64,000 nucleotides of DNA. Origin: Leptobrachium leishanense. Lineage: Eukaryota; Chordata; Amphibia; Anura; Megophryidae. A program made the translations under genes and the position numbers. Of this stretch, positions 10,418 through 58,272 are shown piece after piece (within the stretch, counting starts at the first letter, position 1; each line of letters opens with the position of its first letter). Location of the stretch: positions 97,871,204-97,935,203 of the forward strand of contig CM019069.1 in assembly GCA_009667805.1 (NCBI GenBank). Direction: 5' to 3'. The notes below the pieces were generated by a model. It searched no databases and was not told where the DNA came from. It worked only from the letters and a program-made list of their open reading frames with translations.

Positions 10418-11017
10418 TTAAAGGGATACTCTAGGCAACCTGACCATCTAAGCTTTTTTATGTGGTCATGATGCCCTGAGTATGCCCTTACCTTTCCCCC
10501 TCCCTCCGCTCAGCCGATCGGCTGAAACAGCTGAGCGACGCAGAGAACTTTACTCCGCCCTCCCAGCTGTCAGTCAGCAGAGCGGGATTCATATTTCCCG
10601 CTTCTGCCGACTATTGCCGAGTTGGAGACGTCATTGTGCTTTCAGCTTGATGACGTCTCCAACTCGCCGCAGCGGCTGAGTATTAGTGTTGCGCGCATCC
10701 TCTTGTGCACAACACTAATCACAGAAGATGGAGCCGGGAGGAAGCCTGCTGATTGGCCGGCTTACGTGAGAGGCACGCATGCGCGCTTCTCACGTAATCC
10801 ATTAGCCAAGTTCAAGACTTTCAGGACGGGAGCGGAAAAGGAGGGAGGGGAGTATATTTAAAAAAAAAAAAAAAAAAAAACCCCGTTGGAAACAAGTCGA
10901 TTTTTAGGGTAGGTATTACAGTAAAAAAATAATACTCACTCAATAACTAGGTAGGGAATAGGTATATTTTAATGTAAAAAAAAAAGGGGTGGATTTTTGC
11001 CTAGAGTGTTCCTTTAA
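10418..11017. mobile_element. T2/Kolobok MITE
   Basis: It begins TTAAAGGGATACTCTAGGCA and ends in the inverted match GCCTAGAGTGTTCCTTTAA. TTAA at 10418-10421 and 11014-11017 is the target duplication. TTAA plus AGGRR termini are diagnostic of the Xenopus T2 family. The interior holds several GC-rich hairpins and no protein. A second copy is at 36925-37541. The uninterrupted target survives in inverted form at 12290-12320. Confidence 0.85.
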
Positions 11018-11064
11018 CCAGAGCTGTTGTAAACTTACCAGAGCCATTATAGCCTATTGAGGTT

Positions 11065-12292
11065 TTAACCACTTCGATGCTGAGGACGCGCTCAGCGCGT
11101 CCTCAGCATTCCCGCTGGTATGCGGAGGACGCGCTGAGCGCGTCCTCCCATTGGGGTCAGCGTTCGGCCGAGTTCCGGCCGATCGCTGGCCCCCCCGGTG
11201 CGGGCTGACATCCTGGATGTCAGCCGCGCATCCGGGACCACAGCCGCCCGAATTAGGTGTCATCGCGGCAGCGCGATGACACCTAATTCAGGCCCCCCCC
11301 CCTGCATGTGCGGAGGAGGCGCCTGAAAGGGAGGGGGGGAGGTCCTTCGGACCTCTCTCCCTCCCGATCGGCGGCTCTGCGGGGGTTAACCCAGGCATCA
11401 TTTGGAAGGGCACAGCCTGCCCTTCCAAATGATGCCTGGCATTAACCCCTGGGGAGCTGGATCGCGAATCGGCGCTGAAAAGCGCCGATTCGCGATCCTT
11501 TCCCGGAGCTGGCCGACATCTTGGATGTCGGCCAAGCCTCCGGGAACTCCCCCTGAGGACTGGCGTCATCGTGCGTAGCACGATGACGCCAGTCCTGGAC
11601 TTAACCCTTAACTGCCACCAACGGTGGAGATAGGGAGTTCATTGGAACTCCCTATCTCCCGATCCGTGGCAGTTAGGGGTTAAATTTTGGTATGGTTGGA
11701 TCGGCCAGAGCATGGCGTTCCAACGATACCAAACATGAAAGTGAAAAATTTTGTAAAAAAAAAAAAAAAAAATGAAGAAAAAAAAAAAAAAAAATTTTAA
11801 AAAAAATAAACTTTTTTTTTTTTTTTTTTGGTTCGTTAATGCAGCAATATTGTTCCCATTTCAATTATTATGTGAACAATGATGCTGCACTAACGATTTT
11901 TGTATGCGGTGCGTTTGTTATTGCGTAATTTTCCCCCAAAAAAAATGTAACGAGACCCCATCTCTAATTTTTTTAACAAGCGCACCCCATACAAAATATA
12001 ACCGCAATTGCTCGCATGTTAAAATGTGAAAAAAAACACTTTACACATTGTAAATTATTGAAAATACATATTTTATTGCATTTTTTTGTTATAATATACA
12101 GACATGACATAACGTATACATATAATAATGACATATTATGAATCTACCGAGTCTGACGGAGAGAACGATATATAATATGTCTGGGTCATATACTAAAATA
12201 AGCCTTCAAAACACGTTTAAACATGATGAGCAAAACCGGTAAAAATGACCTCAGGACAGGGGCGGGAAAAGCCTCAGCAGCGAAAGGGTTAA
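11065..12292. mobile_element. TTAA-flanked DNA transposon (TTAACC-CTTCG-TGCTGAGG type)
   Basis: The left end is TTAACCACTTCGATGCTGAG and the right end is the complement of TTAACCCTTTCGCTGCTGAG, with TTAA on both sides. The interior is a series of perfect GC-rich inverted repeats (11070-11660) followed by poly-A and poly-T stretches. It includes the recurring ATACCAAACATGA motif near 11728. The superfamily could be piggyBac or Kolobok. No transposase is present. Confidence 0.65.
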
Positions 12293-13023
12293 GTTTACAA
12301 CAGCTCTGGTTAAGTTAGCAACAACTATGTAATATGGCCCAAGATATTTCACACTGTCTCTGCATATTTGTGCTTTCTTTTTTGATACCTTGTAACCTGC
12401 TTGCCAGAGGAGGTGTAACGGTTCATTAGTTGCACTCATACAGTCTTTTTCTGTTGGCGAAGCAAGCAGTAAATCATCAACATAGTGTAACAGGACAACT
12501 TTGTCTCTCTAACGAACTGCCGAAGATAGTGGGCGAGTTCTTGAAGCCTTGGGGCAGGCGTGTCCACATAATTTGATGCATCGCTCCCGTCTGTGACTCT
12601 TCCCACTGAAGCGCAAAAAGGGGCTGACTTGTTGGGGCCAGACGAATGCAAAAGAAGGCGTCTTAAAAATCTAGCACTGTTCAGTATTGTGTACTTCCGG
12701 GTATGAGAGGCAGTAAGTTGTAGGGGTTCGGAACCACCGGATGCAAAGTAACTGCTGCATTATTTACTGCTCTCAAATCCTGCACAGGACGATACTCTTG
12801 TGTACCCTCTTTCTGTACAGGCAGGAGCGGAGTATTTCACAAAGAAACACAAAATTTTAATATACCGTATTTCAACAGTCTTTGCAAATGTGTCTGTATG
12901 TTCTGTTTTTGCTTTCTGCGGAATGTGGTACTGTCGGAGCACTACGGGCATAGCTCCAGGAGTTAATTCAACATGTACTGGGGAATATTCAACGGCAAGC
13001 CTGGCGGATAATCTTCTGCCCAC
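12251..13023 (-). pseudogene. ERV reverse transcriptase palm/fingers fragments
   Basis: The N-terminal piece has VHVELTPGAMPVVLRQYHIP, the start of gammaretroviral RT. The catalytic YVDD motif lies at about 12475-12490 in [11 protein letters not shown], followed by SKKKAQICRDSVKYLG. Frameshifts near 12440, 12660 and 12850 break the frame. The enzyme would copy viral RNA into DNA; this one is dead. Confidence 0.85.
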
Positions 13024-13119
13024 ACCCCAGGTATATCAACAATCTTTAATAGCGGATCTGGGATGGGGGGTTCGGTTCCGGCACAGTATGTCACTCTTCA
13101 CGTGGCATGACAAGGGCAA

Positions 13120-13536
13120 TTACACTGTGATTTGGATCTGAAGAGTTGGGGCTGTGCTGCCGATAGGAGCTGCCGTCATCTGGCAGGTCCAGAATAGAAT
13201 GACCCCCCCCCCCCCCGGGAGAGAAGTAATTTGGGCTTGCATCTTACTGAGGAGATCCCTCCCCAACAACTGGATGGGACATCTGGGCATGTGCAAAAAT
13301 TGATGTTCAACCTGGTGCCCTTCCAAACTACAAACATGTGAGTCTAGGAATGGGCACTTAACGCGAATGCCCATTGCACCCACAATGCTGGCTTCCCCAC
13401 CCGACGGCGGCGCGATGGGTTGGGTAACAGAAAATTTGGCACCGGTGTCAACCATAAATACAGAATCTTCGCCCCCACATTCATCAAGACCGTGGGCTTG
13501 CGGGTACCGAGAGCAATCGTGCCCGGTCTGTTTCAA
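13120..13536 (-). pseudogene. ERV aspartic protease fragment
   Basis: FMVDTGAKFSV is the retroviral protease active site (D-T-G), and QLLGRDLLSKM is the conserved C-terminal G-R-D/N helix. The order fits gag-pro-pol. An inserted run of G or C (13202-13218 on the + strand) follows the domain. Confidence 0.8.
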
Positions 13537-13669
13537 GAAGCAGGTTGTCCGGTGAAGGACGATCCCGCTAATCCCACTAGGTCCCCAGGGAGCCCTTCAG
13601 CCCTTTCATATCGACCGTTAACTACTTGTCCCATGGGTACAACATTTCCTCCATTTTTACACTCTAACA

Positions 13670-13851
13670 CAGTGTTTCCCAAACCTGTCCTCGGGACCCT
13701 CAACCAGGCCAGATTTTGCAGATCACCTTGGGGAAAAGCAGACTGAATCCTGCAATCGCTGAGAAGCAAATTATAACACCTGTGTTGTGCTACAGATATC
13801 TGTCAAACCTGGCGAGGCGGAGGGTCCTGAGGACATGTTTGGAAAACACTG
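13670..13851. mobile_element. hAT MITE, 182 bp
   Basis: The ends are CAGTGTTTCCCAAACC and the inverted GTTTGGAAAACACTG. A perfect 8-bp duplication, CTCTAACA, flanks it at 13662-13669 and 13852-13859. It lies at the gag-protease junction of the ERV and therefore inserted after the provirus did. Confidence 0.9.
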
Positions 13852-13853
13852 CT

Positions 13854-15495
13854 CTAACAGGTCCTTATTTGGACAATTGTTTTTACAATGCCCAAATTCT
13901 CGGCACACTGATTTCTATCTAGGGGCACAGATCTGCCTCTCGTCCCTCGGCCTCTACCTCTCCCTGCAGCTGGGGCCGTCCCCATGGCACCCTGAGCCCC
14001 TCCTTCTGCTAGTGCCACTGCTAGCATGCCTGCACTTGCTTTCATTTTTCTAGTCTCTTCTCTCTTAATCTCTAAATCTCGGTTATTAAACACTTTAGCC
14101 AATTGCTTGAAATCGCTAATAATGTTCATACCAACAAACCCTTGTCTCTGCAATTTATTATGGATATCAAGGCTGGGCTTGGCTGACAAATGAGGTATTA
14201 ACCAGGCAGTGATTCTCTGCAGCCTCCGGGTCTAACGGAGAATACAATCTGTACGCCTCCATTAATCTTTCTAGATAAACTCTCGGATTCATTTGCGCCC
14301 TGTATTACCTCGGATATTTTACCAATATTCACTGGCTTCTTGGCACCGTCCTATCACAGCTGCGCGGTAATATTTGAGACTAGCCATTCCCATGTCTGTA
14401 TACGGCTACTGGATCAAGATTAGGATAGTGCTCAGCTGCCCACACATCTGGATTCACATGGTTCTGTTCAGCGGCAACCTTTACCAAATATTTACGGGCC
14501 AATTCTATTCCGCTCTTCTGTAGTGAAGAGGGTCAACAAAAGTTGCTGACAATCAGCCCATGTAGGATTGTGCGTAGCCATGATAGACTCAACAAGGCTA
14601 ACCATGTGGGCAGGTTTCTCAGAATAGGAAGGGGTCTGGGTTTTCCAATTAAACAAATCTGTGGAGGTGAATGGAATATACATTAATACATCAGGTCCTG
14701 GGTGTCCATTCCCCAAAGGTCCCGGGGTGGCTCTCAGGGGCATCTGGAACCCACCCTGGTGTTGAGGTCGAGCGCGGTCTTACTATATTATTTTCAGGTC
14801 GAGTCACCGCTTTGTGTGCGGGGGGGGGGGGACGGGGACGGACACAACTTTAATGGGGATAGAGAACCGGGTGGCCAGCTGCGCAGTCTCAATCCCCTCT
14901 AGCATCATACTGTTCTGCTCTGTTTTAGCAGGGGTGATCTGCTCATGTCCTCCGAGGGCTCCGTGACCGTCTAGAATAATCAGCGGAGACGTCTTCTGAG
15001 ACACAGCGGGGGCAGACGGATCCGTGTTAGGGAAATTAGCTGCTACCACAGATCCCGATCTGAGCGGGGACGCGAGCGCAGCTAGGGCTTGCTGTGCAGC
15101 TGCATAATAGGAAGGATAGGGAGGAGGTAATCTTCTGGATGCTCTGCTAACACGGGAGGGGGCTGTGGCTTGCGCGGGCTGCTGCTCCCTCTTTCTCCCA
15201 TCGCTACCATTACATAATGGCTTTTATCTTTTACACTGTACCTCCAAATGTCTATATAGGGGTACTGATCTGAATGTACAGGGTTCCCAATTACTTTGTC
15301 ATAAACCCTTTGGATTAGCACTGGGTCCAGGGACCCCTCCCCCGGCCAGGAGGGATCCAAGGCCGGCCAGTCAATTGTACACATTCTACGTAATTCCTCT
15401 TTACTCAATTTAACCCCGTACTGATGGACTGAGAACAGTGCATCGAAATTACGTAACATATATTCCAGTGGTGTTTGGGAAGCTCTATTTCCCAT
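13854..15495 (-). pseudogene. ERV gag pseudogene
   Basis: The start at 15495 reads MGNRASQTPLEYML, a myristoylation-type N-terminus with gammaretroviral matrix features (KEELRRMC and WPALDPSWP). A capsid piece at about 14690-14500 contains YIPFTSTDLFNWKTQTPSYS and PTWADCQQLLLTL. The nucleocapsid end at about 14000-13860 is rich in GRGRGRG and has a degenerate C-x2-C-type knuckle. Multiple frameshifts break it. Gag would build the virion core. Confidence 0.82.
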
Positions 15496-16620
15496 TCTTA
15501 ATTTCTATCAACTGTTATCCGTACACAAAACAGTAATAATTTACAGTCTGGTATGTCAATCAACAGTGCTTTTGTGTCTTGAATCGCTTCCCTATCTCTT
15601 GGTCGCCCAAGGACAGAACTGCATCATCAAGGTCCACTCTCAGATTTGCTTCCCTGTTACCAGGTAGGCACACGTTCACTCCCACTCTCAGCACTCTCTG
15701 GCATACAATACCAGATACATTCAGCACAATACAATTCACAACAATGTATTCCTGCCTCTGAACCAGCAACGTCTCCTATTCGGTCACTAGCAACACCATA
15801 AACTGCAAGTCCCTTTGTCCAGGGCTAGAGCCTCTCTCAAACACCGTCCACGGCTGAAAGCCACTCTCAAACGGTATCCAGGGCTAAGAGCCACTCTCAG
15901 ACACCCTTAATTCTGCAGCTCCCGCTGGTCCTCTCGGACACCCATTAAACACACAGAAATCAGAGATACCACTAATCTTTAACCACTTCAGCTCCCGAAG
16001 TCACCACCTGCGAAGTCGGAGCTACCAACTTCTCAGAACATAACCCAGCCTGGCCTGAAGCTTCCCCCCCAGGTAAGGCTATTTCCTTAGCCAATTTTCT
16101 GCCTGCAGTCTGGGGCCTCTATGCCCAAGCGCAAGACTACCTTCAGCCTCCCCGAGAACACCTCTACTGCTCGAGTGCATAGTAGCTTGCAACACCTACG
16201 TGCCTGGCGCTTTCAATGGGACGGGACCTCTACGTCCAACTCTTCCCCTCCATTAGCCGCGCTACCAGGTACTCGCCGTCTTCTCGGGTTTCAGTGGCTA
16301 GCTCCGGACTATTTTGTATAGAGCGTGATTAAGACTCTTTCCCCAACTTCGGTCGGAGGGCAATACACTCAGGTTACCTGTTCCAGTCGCTGCGCCGACG
16401 CTGTTTCCTGCGAGTCAGTGATGTCTCTCGTTCCCCCGGCCAGGTGTCTGCTGGAGACGAGTCGAGCTCCACTTTAGCAGGAACTCTTGCTTGGCGTCTT
16501 GTAGATGTCAGCTCACTTTCAACGGACGTCCCGCTCCAGGCCTCGTGGACCTGCAGACAACCGCTACTGTCCAGTAGTCCTCTCCATTCCCCGTCGACCA
16601 ATCCCGGACACGATCCCCCT
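15496..16620 (-). other. ERV leader, with primer-binding-site region
   Basis: Between the 5' LTR and gag. Next to the LTR, the minus strand reads TTTCAGGGGGATCGTGTCCG followed by GGATT. This resembles the proline-tRNA primer-binding site of gammaretroviruses with a few changes. The rest is unclassified leader sequence. Confidence 0.5.
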
Positions 16621-17171
16621 GAAATGTTACCGGAATTCTGTTCCTTCAGGAAAGGCGTCCTTTAATGAGTACTCAGACTTGAGCGGGATAGTTCCTCTGG
16701 CTCAAGTGATTCTCGAAGTCAAAAACACATTTCTTATACATTGGTGTATAATAAGACACATGCCAGGTACATCCCTTGACCACTCGACTCCCTCCCTCCA
16801 GATCGAACACCCAAAGAACATTCCACAATTTTGCTTTCAATAACAATTTGGACACTTGGATAATTTAGTTAGGTAGCTAAATCATCATCTTGTTCTGACT
16901 TTCCCAGGACTCCCAGTACTCCCTATAAGATAAGGTCCCATCTGTGAAGACAGTTCTTTGTCTCTGCCTGGATCTACTTCAAGGCCTTCTACTCCTCGCT
17001 CATTAAATCAGGCCTTGTGGTGACTATGTTTGCTTTACGCTAAAGTCTGCAGTTTTAATGGTTATGCCAGCTGTGTTCTGGAATGTTCGTTTCTATGCAA
17101 AGGATCATTTCTTGTTCGTTAATATCTCTCTATATAAAATCAGTGAAGATGGCGGCCATCTCCAGCTATCC
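16621..17171 (-). repeat. ERV 5' LTR
   Basis: It pairs with the LTR at 6366-6971 over almost its full length, with scattered substitutions and a deletion of about 55 bp relative to it. On the minus strand it starts GGATAGCTGGAGATGGC, the initial T being lost, and ends before the primer-binding-site-like sequence. Confidence 0.85.
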
Positions 17172-17204
17172 CTAGTACATAAAAACTTTGAAGCAAAAAA
17201 TCTT

Positions 17205-17489
17205 ACCAAAAAAGACACCCCTCCCCAATCATTCTCTCTGCACGTTAATGGGACGCTCCTCAGCCATACTACCCAAACTCCTCTACCTTGGTGGGAAAAC
17301 TTTGACTCGGACCTAATGTTCACTCCCCACATCCAGACAGTAACCAAATGCTGTTATTTTTACCTTAAGAAAATAGCTTGTCCTCTTATCTTGTGTCAGA
17401 ATGGAACAGATGAGTTATTCATTCGTTATATCACAACTTGTTCTTTATTTGCCTCCCCAACACCTGCATTGCCCACTTGTAATCAATAA
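17205..17489 (+). pseudogene. L2-like LINE reverse transcriptase fragment
   Basis: The frame reads NFDSDLMFTPHIQTVTKCCY followed by FYLKKIA, the conserved region near the C-terminus of L2-type LINE ORF2. No other part of the LINE is visible. It is flanked by the ERV on one side and the BFAR exon region on the other. Confidence 0.65.
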
Positions 17490-17876
17490 GGACTATTGCT
17501 GCTAGGCTTCTATTTCTCACCTGAAGATCCTCACGCACGTCCCTCTGTAGCATGGCTGTCAAACTCTGGCCCCACATGTTTCTGAACTATCTATTGCATT
17601 AAAGGAATTCTGGTAATTGTAGGCATTAACCTCAAATACCAGCAATATGCTATTAAGAACTGAATATCACATTATTGAACATGAGCGACAGCAAAACTTT
17701 GATAGGGAATAACTAAATTTTTTTTTCTCCTAATGTTTGCAAAAGTTTGTTTTGGGCTTGATATCTGCACTTTAAGTAGTTTGTGCAATTTGATGCATCA
17801 ACATGCAACCCCGACATGCAACTCCATTTTTCTTCTCTTAGGTAAAACTTTTAATAAACCATCTTCTTTGTTACAG

Positions 17877-17943
17877 ACTTTGTGTTCGAAAGCGTTCAAG
17901 CCTCTCCTTGAAGATTGTTCTGTGATTAGAAGACCTTTCAGAC
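17877..17943 (+). other. BFAR: BFAR 5' untranslated part of the first coding exon
   Basis: A pyrimidine-rich tract ending TTTGTTACAG at 17876 marks a splice acceptor. The 67 bases to the ATG are therefore non-coding exon sequence spliced to an upstream leader exon. I could not recognise that leader exon in the window. Confidence 0.7.
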
Positions 17944-53933
<35,990 letters not shown>

Positions 53934-55251
53934 ATTTCATATCTGAGAAAATCATATGTTGTAGTGATTTTAATAGAGTTAACTGATTTGCCCCATTGCC
54001 AACTATAGGTTTATAAACAAGGGATTATGACGGTCAAGATGTTTTTTTGTGTGTCCAAGCAAACATTATTTTAATTTTCTATGAACACTCGACTGTCGAG
54101 CTCAGACTTAAGTCAAGCGGATGTAAATTTTTAATTTCTCAAACTATTGAACAAAAAAGTTACTTTTTTATTTTTATAATCTAGAGGATTAACGAGACTA
54201 TGGGGAATTCCCAAGTACCAGGATTTTTTTTTTAACTGGCGCTAGACGAGCGCGCTATGTGCGCCCGTACTGACGTGCTTATTGGCGTCTATCATAGCGT
54301 TGTGATGCTGCAACGGGGCTGGTCACAACCTCCTGCATGCAAAAATGCGCGCGCGAGACAAGCTTCCGTTATCCAAGACTCTCCGGCAAAGCGCTAGGAT
54401 GCGCGTTGAAGGAGCTGCAAAGCGCGATTCTCCATAGGAGGAGGTGACCAGACGGTCGTCGAGTGGAAGGAACGTCCACTCTCACAGACGTTCCTTCCTC
54501 TCTCCAAAGATGCTTGTCTGACACTAGCCTAAGATTTTAAGAAGTTGCATGGCCAAATTGCTTGGTATTGGAGGTCTGATTTCACCATGGAATACAACCC
54601 AATTTTGTAGTTCCTTTTAATTCAGTGATAAATAAGTGCTTACCATTTGCTGCAGATTTTTGTTTATGAAACCTGCATTTGGGATGTTTCCAAGGTCACC
54701 GCCAACATATCTTGCTGGTATAGTCTGTCTATTCTCTTCATTTATGCAGTAATTCGGGCGGGGGGGGGGGGATGTGAGTCAACTATTCTTGTTTTAAGCC
54801 TCAAATCTTAATAGCAATTATTTTGCCTATTTGATAAGCACTGCTTATTTCATAAGATGTTTTGGGCTATATACTTTTTCTTTGGTCTGTTTTGTAAAAG
54901 TTAGTTGGAGAGTGCTTTTGTGATGTGATTTACTAGTCAACATCAACTGAAACCAGGATTTTCTAAGTGTTCTATTTTGAGTGTCAATGTACAAAATGTA
55001 TTTTAAATTTGCACTGGAGTCTTGGAATAGTGTAAATATTTGATTTATTGAACCCCCCCCCCCCCCATCATTTTGAGATGCATGTAATGGCAAAAAAAAA
55101 TCTTCACTAATCCAACAACATTTTTAATATTAGTTGTCATTTTAATGATTCAAAGCACATGTTATATTCCATAGGACCGATTTGTTTTCCCCCTTGATAT
55201 TATACTTCAAATCAATGTTACTGATAAGTCCTTCATCTTGTTGATGCAGAG
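53934..55251 (+). other. BFAR: BFAR 3' flank, probable 3' UTR start
   Basis: The sequence after the stop is AT-rich, without a canonical AATAAA before the Tc1 at 55254. Beyond that Tc1, ATTAAA at 57028-57033 and AATAAA at 57310-57315 are candidate poly(A) signals. The true end cannot be set from sequence alone. A small Harbinger-like MITE sits at about 54236-54529. Confidence 0.35.
54236..54529. mobile_element. PIF/Harbinger-like MITE, GC-rich
   Basis: The right end, complement of GGCTAGTGTCAGACAAGCAT, is followed by TAA. The left end TGGCGCTAGACGAGCGCG is preceded by TTAAC. Resembles 43427-43887. Confidence 0.45.
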
Positions 55252-55253
55252 TA

Positions 55254-56872
55254 CAGTTGTGTTCAAAACTATTCAACCCCCACTGAAATTGAGCATTTTG
55301 GCCAGTTTGACATTGATTTTGATCATTCAGTCATCTTGCTTACAATTAAATCAAAGAGGCACGTGTAGGTCAGACAAATATAACATAACATTTATAATGA
55401 AATAACCACAAATGTCTTTTCTGTGCTCACATCATTATCAGTTTTATTCAACCCCCAAGTGACATTCAATCTTAGTACTTAGTACAACATCCTTTTACAG
55501 TTATAACAGCTTTTAAACGTGAAGCATAGCTTGACACAAGTGTCTTGCAGCGATCTACGGGTATCTTCGCCCATTCGTCATGGGCAAAAGCCTCCAGTTC
55601 AGTCACATTCTTAGGCTTGCGCACTGCATCTGCTTTCTTGAAGTCCCACCAGAGGTTCTCAATCGGATTTAAGTCAGGTGACTGCGATGGCCACTCCAAA
55701 ATGTTCCAGCCTTTAATCTGCAACTATGCTCTAGTGGACTTGGAGGTATGCTTGGGATCATTGTCCTGTTGAAAGGTCCAACGTCTCCCAAGCCTCAGGT
55801 TTGTGACGGACTGCATCACATTGTCATCCAATATCTCCTGGTACTGAAGAGAATTCATGGTACCTTGCACACGCTGAAGCTTCCCTGTACCTGCAGAAGC
55901 AAAACAGCCCCCAAGCATGATTGACCCCCGTCATGCTTCACAGTAGGCAAGGTGTTCTTTTCTTCATAGGCCTTGTTCTTCCTCCTCCTAACATAGCGTT
56001 GATCCATGGGCCCAAACAGTTCTAATTTTGTTTCATCAGTCCACAGAACACTATCCCAAAACTTCTGTGGTTTGTCCACATGACTTTTGGCATACTGCAG
56101 TCGACTCTTCTTATTCTTTGGAGACAGCAAGGGGGTGCGCCTGGGAGTTCTGGCATGGAGGCCTTCATTACGCAGTGTGCGCCCTATTGTCTGAGCTGAA
56201 ACTTCAGTACCCACATCTGACAAATCTTTTCTCAGTTCCTCAGCAGTCACACGGGGACTTTTCTCCACTCTACTACGCTTCAGGTAGCGCACAGCAGTCG
56301 AAGTCAGCATCTTCTTTCTGCCCCGACCAGGTAGCGTTTCAACAGTGCCCTTTGCCTTGAATTTGCGAATGATGCTTCCTATGGTCTCTCTTGGTATGTT
56401 TAACATCTTTGCAATCTTCTTATAGCCATTGCCCTTCCTGTGAAGAGTAATCACCTCTTCTCTTGTCTTCCTGGACCATTCTCTTGACTTCACCATGTTT
56501 GTAACCACACCAGTAAATGTCTAGAAGGAGCTGAGTATCACAGTCGTTTTAAAGCTGCCTAATTGGTGCTTATTATGCTTTATTGCTGCTCTGTGACATC
56601 CACAGGTGTTTTCAATACCTGATTGAAAACACTTGAATGAACCTCTGTTCTTCAGAGTGGTAGTCTTTAAGGGGTTGAATAATTGTGTCAATGAAGAATT
56701 CACAAAAGAAACATTTACTACTGTATTACAAAACCAATTGATGTCATTTTAGTTGCATATGGTTATTTAAAAGGTCCTTGTAGGATTTCATTCTGAATAC
56801 AATTACAAATGTACACTAAATTCCCTAAAACCCTTTACAGCATTGGGGGTTGAATAATTTTGAACACAACTG
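55254..56872 (-). mobile_element. Tc1/mariner element G
   Basis: CAGTTGTGTTCAAAACTATT to the complement ending AACTG at 56872, flanked by TA. The least damaged Tc1 in the window and almost identical to element F, 29 kb away. Confidence 0.92.
55472..56508 (-). pseudogene. Tc1 transposase, nearly complete (element G)
   Basis: MVKSREWSRKTREEVITLHR opens near 56493, with the helix-turn-helix GYKKIAKMLNIPRETIGSII and the linker GRGRKKMLTS. FWDSVLWTDETKLELFG gives the first D. A frameshift near 55930, in the glycine-rich region, leads to WTFQQDNDPKHTSKSTRAW (second D). Another near 55740 leads to [17 protein letters not shown] (E). Usual length is about 340 residues. Two frame breaks separate it from a working enzyme. 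Confidence 0.9.
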
Positions 56873-57640
56873 TATAATCTTCCTTCCTAACCTGGATGTG
56901 TGTGTGTACAGATGCATACATATGTTTTTGTATTTGTGATTGCATATGTTTTTATGTATTTGCCTTTTTGTTTTTTTTAACTTATTTTGTGCCCTAGAGC
57001 TGTGAATTTTTTCATAAGTTGAAGTTAATTAAACAATTTATTTTAATTTCAATGCACATTGTATTTTTTTTTTAATTCAAATGGTGAATACTCGAGTTAA
57101 TACATGAAGGGGTGTTTTAGCCACTTGAACGTGACGGACGTGCGTGGTGCGTTGCCACTTTTCACTCCCGTGCGAGAAGGTCTCTCCACATGTCTTCATG
57201 TTACCGCAGATCTGTGTCTTGGCAAAGTAATCCCAATACAAGAGATGCCAATTCTTGCCTATCCAATGATATCAAACGTGTCTAGGAAATCGGAGAAAAA
57301 AAAAAAATCAATAAAGTGAATAATATTGCTGTAATAACTCATCAAATTTCCCACTGAGCGACGGGTTCACACTTCATTTGCTCTGAGTGTCTGTTCCCCA
57401 CGTCTTTAATTGTATTTTGTGTTTTCCCACTGAGGTGCAAGTGTGGAGGTGATGGTGCAATGAGTTATTATGCATTGTTTCATTGAAACTTAAGCCACTG
57501 CGAAGAGAGCAAGGGGGTACTTTGCTTATATTGCAAACAATGCGACTGCATTAATTCACTTTTTAATTTCCAAACTATGAGCAAGTTTGAATTGATGGTC
57601 TAATGCTTTATTATGCAAGGTTTATTTCACATCCACTGGT
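56873..57640. other. Unclassified, candidate BFAR poly(A) signals
   Basis: ATTAAA at 57028-57033 is followed by a T-rich stretch. AATAAA at 57310-57315 follows an A-run. No gene seen. Confidence 0.3.
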
Positions 57641-57649
57641 TCACATATG

Positions 57650-57940
57650 AAAGAAAAACATGTATGCAGGATACCCTAGCGTGATTTAATAAAGACACAT
57701 ATAGATCGAGCATATAGGCAATGGAGATAAACTCCCGTGATCCAGAGCCTGTGAATATACACTGGCTCGGTAAGAGTGCTTCTGGTGCAATTATGGGTAC
57801 ACCAATCCCCCTTCCACCGAATAAACAGCTTTCTCCACGAATGGTAAAAAAGGTACTTTAATCAGCAACCATATGAAAACATAAACAGACTAAAAACCAA
57901 TACGCGTTTTGCTGAATTAACAGCTTCATCGGTTGGTTTC
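57650..57940 (-). mobile_element. Hammerhead-bearing repeat
   Basis: On the minus strand the motif at 57897-57936 is followed by about 250 bp with alternating T-rich and GC-mixed tracts, containing TCTTTATTAAATCACGC near 57682. It has the same arrangement as the arms at 29805-30389, but I see no sequence similarity beyond the motif. Its border with the MITE remnant at 57940 is sharp. Confidence 0.4.
57897..57936 (-). ncRNA. Degenerate hammerhead ribozyme-like motif
   Basis: Stem I CCAA/TTGG, CCGATGA (one core change), A, stem II GCTG/CAGC around TTAATT, AAAA in place of GAAA, then CGCGTA. Both stems are intact although two core bases are lost, which argues that it descends from a functional hammerhead. 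Confidence 0.5.
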
Positions 57941-58272
57941 CAGTCGGAATTCTTTTTATATTGAAACCTATGGGATTCGCCTGCTTAAACCTGTCAAATG
58001 AAATGACTGAAAATCAGGACGTTGCACTTGCATATTTGTGCTGATCAGTGTTCTCTGACTAAATTAACCATTACTTCTCTATGAGGATTTCACCATATTT
58101 CACTGGCAATTTGCCAATATTTAGCGAATTGCAGCTTTTTGAATAGGTGAATGGCCACGAAATTGCAACATATGGGCAAATTCACCATTCGGTGCAATTC
58201 CGTGGCCAATTCGGTGATATTTGAATAACCCCTACAATGTTAACAAAAACTGGGGATTTTTTTTTCACTTTT

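Larger units (their letters stand above)
6366..17171 (-). mobile_element. Endogenous retrovirus, gammaretrovirus-like, defective
   Basis: Two long terminal repeats (6366-6971 and 16621-17171) bracket broken gag, protease, reverse transcriptase, RNase H and integrase pieces, all on the minus strand and in retroviral order. The rest of integrase and all of env are missing, because the integrase piece ends at the 3' LTR. Later insertions are a hAT MITE (13670-13851), a TTAA element (11065-12292), a T2 MITE (10418-11017), an unclassified block (about 9590-10257) and a truncated Tc1 (about 8685-9216). An OGFr-like segment occupies 7382-8216. I found no convincing target duplication outside the LTRs. 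Confidence 0.85.

Noticed and set aside
16121..16665. Possible first exon or promoter of BFAR
   Set aside because: The stretch belongs to the ERV leader and LTR. I saw no CpG-rich promoter or donor that I could tie to the acceptor at 17876.
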